This document shows positions 61,149 to 64,000 of a stretch of 64,000 nucleotides of DNA, piece by piece. Position numbers and translations under genes: made by a program. The notes under the pieces are model-generated. The model was not told the DNA's origin, did not search any database, and worked only from the letters and a program-made list of their open reading frames with translations. The DNA lies in NCBI GenBank assembly GCA_910575795.1, contig CAJTGE010000009.1:62001-126000 (forward strand), in the 5' to 3' direction. Position 1 is the stretch's first letter, and every line of letters begins with the position of its first letter. Source of the stretch: Clostridiaceae bacterium. Lineage in GTDB: Bacteria; Bacillota; Clostridia; Lachnospirales; Lachnospiraceae.

Positions 61149-64000
61149 TTGAGATGTAGTTTAAAGCGTTTAGCCAGTATTGCCCTGGCAGTCAGTCTCT
61201 CTTTGGGTACTTGTGCCACATCTTATGCAGGTGCAATCGGAGGTGGAGGAGGTGGTGGTTTAGCTCCCCCATCAGGCAATAAGGGCGGCACCGGCAAGCC
61301 ATATACAGTCAATGAAGCGAATTGCAGCCAAGCCTTTCGAGTATACATTGCAACTCTAGGCGAGTTGGTTTCTGGCAGCAGACCAAGTTTTGGTTGGAAT
61401 GGCTTATCTGCCGAGAAAGCCGACAGACTGGCAGAAGCCCATAAAGCCGTATATGTGGTAGCCGCTGATATTCCTTACATGAGGATGTGGGATTCAAATG
61501 CCGGGAGATATATTGATATTGGCTCAGATAGGATTGTACCAGTAAGTTCCATTAAAAACATGGACGAGAGAGGCTTTGGGGTATCTCCAGGCTGTATTAT
61601 GAATGGGGCTTCTTATGTGCAGATACTTAACGCCACCTTTGGTGATTCTGCTGGCAAGTTGGATAGTTTGCTTGCGGCTATGGAGAGTTTCAGCAGCGAG
61701 GCAGCTAAGTTTGCCGAGGTAATTACAGACGCCAACAATGCGGAGCAGATTTTCTATTTGAGCAAGCCAGAAGTAGTGGAGCAGTTGAATCATTACATTG
61801 GCTGGTGGGATCAGGTATTCTCCAGTTCCTGTTTGGAGTATCCAGCAGACGCAAAGACAATGGCTCAGATAAAGTCTGATTTGTCAACGATAAGTGCCAA
61901 GGCAAAAGAGTATGTTAGTTCCAAGGGAAAAGGGCCAGGGGTACGAGACTTTCCTTTTGGAAAGTACATTGACGAGCCAGAGGACTTAATGACGTACCCA
62001 GTTGTTGTAATCGAGCCGATAGCCACCACAACCCACCAATTCAGTCAGTTCATTCCTTGTGGCATTACTCACAGGCATACAGTAAAGTATGGATATTCAG
62101 CCGGGGGTAGCGATATTAAAAAAGGGCCATTTGAGACATTCGGCCCTGGCAGGAATATGGCTAACCTGAAGAATCCATCTGGAGCCCCGCAGAAGCATTG
62201 GTGCAGTCCAGGCACAATGTTCCAGACAAAGGTATTAGATGAAGGCGACATCAAAGCAGAAGGCTCCCAAAGTGATGATTCAGGTATTCTTTTTTATGGC
62301 TGTTTCGGCATGATTGTTCTGAATACATCAGACAGGCCAAAAGGAGATCCAGAAACCCCTCCATCAATTCCAGACGAAACTCCAGATGAACCAGAGAGTT
62401 ATGCGGATATGGACTTGGCTGATTTTTATCTGCTGGATTATGAGATTAATCATGTATTCGATTCAGTTGCTGAAAAGCTCCGTCAGGGAGATGGTTCTCA
62501 CAGTTGGATGACTCTAGGTACAAACCAAGATACAACGAATCCCAGCAAGACGCTTGGTACTCTCTGTCATGGGGGTACGATAGATTACGATCCGCAGCAG
62601 TATTACACCGTTACCTACACAGAGGGTACTGGATCGGGGCCATCTGTAGCAATGGACAATGCTGGCAAACCTTTATTTTTAAAGAACAACAGCAAATACG
62701 GAGACAATTGGTTTCATCGGAGCGAGGCTCTTGGGGGTATCACATTAGACACTTCCAACATCTCAAATTATACAGTAGATTATGGTTTTAATCTGCTGAG
62801 ACGTCACTTTAAGAATGACAATCGCATTTATTCATTGCTAGTTGACCAGGAGGTATCCAAGACTTATCTGGATGATATCTTGGGAATGTATGAGGGTTTA
62901 ATGCCAAAGAATGTTATCGACCCATCCAAAAAGAGGGATAGCTTTTCGGCATTATGTGCCATCAAGGACAGCTTGAGTTGGAGTGCTGTCTGGCAGGAGA
63001 CAGGAGATACAACAAGACATTATACAACCTCCGAGTCAGAGGAGCATCATTGGACGAGTGGAGGTTCCTCCCACAGTCATACCAAGAGTTATAATGCAGA
63101 CCATGCTGGTAATGCTTTAGGTGCTTTCCAGGTAGCCAATGAGGGGTATTCCTCCTATTCATGGGACATAATCTCTCTGGCTCACAAGTATCGTACAATG
63201 AACATGCCGACAGCTTATGTTACACCTAAAATGGATTCCTTTGATATCAGGCCGACGACAGACCAGAATGGAGGTAATCGGGTTCCAGATGATGAGCAGT
63301 ATCGAGCAGCCTCACTGATTACAACCAAAGTTGAATTGGGGTATTATCCAGAGGTTCCCATGCTGGTTGACGAGGTATCAACTCCAGACTTAACCCATGA
63401 GTATAAGCCAGTCGTTACAATGGGTGAGGAGAAGCGAAAGAGCCGCAGTCCTATGCTCCTGCTGTACCGATTAGAAAGCGCCGACTCAGATGCCAGGGGT
63501 ACTGTCTATACCGATACCGCCGTTGGCGGAGCCGCTTCCCTGGGAACAAACAAGGTAGCCCTAACAGCCGGAGGTGACTTCACTGTCAAGGCAGACACGA
63601 AAATGACCATCAACCTCTACGGGTATGCAATGGATATCATTGAGCCGAGTGATCAGTCTTATACAGAAGTAACGAGGGGTAACGATGTCAAGGCCGCCTG
63701 GGGCGATATGGCGAACAACCGCAGTAAATTACTTGAGGAGTACACGCAGTGGGCAGGTGCTATGCTCAGCCCAAGAAACTACCAAGCAGATTTTGAAATG
63801 ACAATCGGTACCAAGCAATATAATAATTTCTCCGCCACAGTCGGCGGTTTCACCACACGAGCCAGCAACAGCAAGGAGGAAGGCTCCTATCCTCTGGTAT
63901 TCAAGCATGGTGACATTGACAAAACAGCCCAGGGGTACAAGGATTTCATCAAGCAGCTTGCTCAGGATTACGCCTGCAGCGAGGCAGAGGCCGATGCTCT
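61149..64000 (+). CDS. Large secreted protein, 3' end outside the window
   Basis: An open frame of ~950 codons from a TTG at 61149 to the right edge without a stop. AAAGGAGGAGATCATA precedes the start and the product opens with a signal peptide (LKRLASIALAVSLSLGTCATSYA), then a Gly-rich stretch (GAIGGGGGGGLAPPSG). The mature part is largely hydrophilic and beta-like with no recognised catalytic motif; a Pro-rich tract (PETPPSIPDETPDEPES) near residue 400 separates an N-terminal from a longer C-terminal region. A His/Ser-rich piece (HHWTSGGSSHSHTKSYNADH) is near 640. It is the fourth exported protein class in this part of the element. Confidence 0.75.
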   Translation, partial: MRCSLKRLASIALAVSLSLGTCATSYAGAIGGGGGGGLAPPSGNKGGTGKPYTVNEANCSQAFRVYIATLGELVSGSRPSFGWNGLSAEKADRLAEAHKAVYVVAADIPYMRMWDSNAGRYIDIGSDRIVPVSSIKNMDERGFGVSPGCIMNGASYVQILNATFGDSAGKLDSLLAAMESFSSEAAKFAEVITDANNAEQIFYLSKPEVVEQLNHYIGWWDQVFSSSCLEYPADAKTMAQIKSDLSTISAKAKEYVSSKGKGPGVRDFPFGKYIDEPEDLMTYPVVVIEPIATTTHQFSQFIPCGITHRHTVKYGYSAGGSDIKKGPFETFGPGRNMANLKNPSGAPQKHWCSPGTMFQTKVLDEGDIKAEGSQSDDSGILFYGCFGMIVLNTSDRPKGDPETPPSIPDETPDEPESYADMDLADFYLLDYEINHVFDSVAEKLRQGDGSHSWMTLGTNQDTTNPSKTLGTLCHGGTIDYDPQQYYTVTYTEGTGSGPSVAMDNAGKPLFLKNNSKYGDNWFHRSEALGGITLDTSNISNYTVDYGFNLLRRHFKNDNRIYSLLVDQEVSKTYLDDILGMYEGLMPKNVIDPSKKRDSFSALCAIKDSLSWSAVWQETGDTTRHYTTSESEEHHWTSGGSSHSHTKSYNADHAGNALGAFQVANEGYSSYSWDIISLAHKYRTMNMPTAYVTPKMDSFDIRPTTDQNGGNRVPDDEQYRAASLITTKVELGYYPEVPMLVDEVSTPDLTHEYKPVVTMGEEKRKSRSPMLLLYRLESADSDARGTVYTDTAVGGAASLGTNKVALTAGGDFTVKADTKMTINLYGYAMDIIEPSDQSYTEVTRGNDVKAAWGDMANNRSKLLEEYTQWAGAMLSPRNYQADFEMTIGTKQYNNFSATVGGFTTRASNSKEEGSYPLVFKHGDIDKTAQGYKDFIKQLAQDYACSEAEADA

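Larger units (their letters stand above)
38378..63940 (+). repeat. Strand-biased oligonucleotide GGGGTAY, about 65 copies
   Basis: The hexamer GGGGTA, nearly always followed by T or C and most often preceded by CA, was counted by eye about 65 times on the + strand here, ~28 as CAGGGGTAY. Examples: 38378, 39331, 41554, 44731, 45092, 47402, 50661, 53211, 55088, 58740, 60408, 63493. Copies lie in genes in all three frames (SGV, QGY, RGI/RGT) and in gaps. No TACCCC was found on the same strand. Confidence 0.85.
37910..64000 (+). mobile_element. Integrative element (probably conjugative), left end and cargo; right end outside
   Basis: From about 37.9 kb the sequence becomes visibly poorer in GC, the genes become unlike their neighbours, and a tyrosine integrase is the first gene. 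All genes point right, as in many Firmicutes ICEs. A methyltransferase, small HTH proteins and a huge membrane protein fit such an element; secreted proteins dominate the right part. The word GGGGTAY is enriched from 38.38 kb to the edge. No relaxase, coupling ATPase or phage structural gene is in view, and no attachment-site repeat can be seen without the right end. Confidence 0.75.

Overview
The window looks like a Gram-positive gut anaerobe of the family Lachnospiraceae (Clostridium clostridioforme/Enterocloster-like). This is inferred from strong AGGAGG-type ribosome binding sites, the families present (GGGtGRT protein with its Fe-S scaffold partner, NfnAB, a ThyX-like protein, a DUF969/DUF979/Pcp block) and GC-rich coding sequence in the first 37.8 kb. 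No rRNA or tRNA gene is seen, so the placement is by gene content only.

Chromosomal part (1-37.9 kb). A truncated CitB-type response regulator is followed by two lipoproteins (a DUF6305-like protein and gamma-glutamyltranspeptidase), a phosphopantetheinyl transferase and a broken sensor histidine kinase carrying a frameshift and an in-frame foldback MITE. From 7.7 to 18.5 kb there is a ten-gene, mostly tightly spaced co-directional cluster. It holds a dicarboxylate/amino-acid symporter, an ABC transporter ATPase and a MATE exporter, each fused to an RsbW/SpoIIAB-like domain that lacks the usual ATP-binding residues. With them are a STAS antagonist, a membrane SpoIIE/PP2C phosphatase, a free RsbW-like kinase, a lone cNMP-binding protein, an ABC binding-protein/permease fusion and a GH3-type acyl-amido synthetase. 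The layout suggests a partner-switching circuit that controls transporters directly rather than a sigma factor. Next come an EF-G paralog, a LysR regulator, a cytidylate kinase-like protein, a two-domain ThyX-like protein, a P5C-type aldehyde dehydrogenase, an MBL hydrolase, NfnAB, a MATE exporter, DUF979-DUF969-Pcp with a divergent LysR gene, and the Fe-S scaffold/GGGtGRT pair. Several families of palindromic repeats are scattered between these genes.

Mobile element (about 37.9 kb to the right edge, no right end seen). GC drops and gene style changes. The element starts with a tyrosine integrase and a D12-class adenine methyltransferase-like protein, then small HTH proteins, an HNH-like protein, unknown cytosolic proteins, a 1779-residue polytopic membrane protein that may belong to a transfer channel, and a run of secreted proteins: MucBP-like repeats, a BspA-type leucine-rich-repeat protein, three copies of one new-looking secreted domain, and a large secreted protein running off the edge. 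No relaxase or coupling protein is in view, so it is called an integrative, probably conjugative, element with reserve.

The most striking hidden signal is a short word, GGGGTAY (best form CAGGGGTAY), that occurs about 65 times on the + strand of the element, in all three reading frames and in the gaps, with no reverse-complement copy found by eye. It is near background in the chromosome. The element also holds a promoter-driven, strongly folded 5' leader (59.36-59.69 kb) and three roughly 120-bp direct repeats (58.5-58.9 kb).
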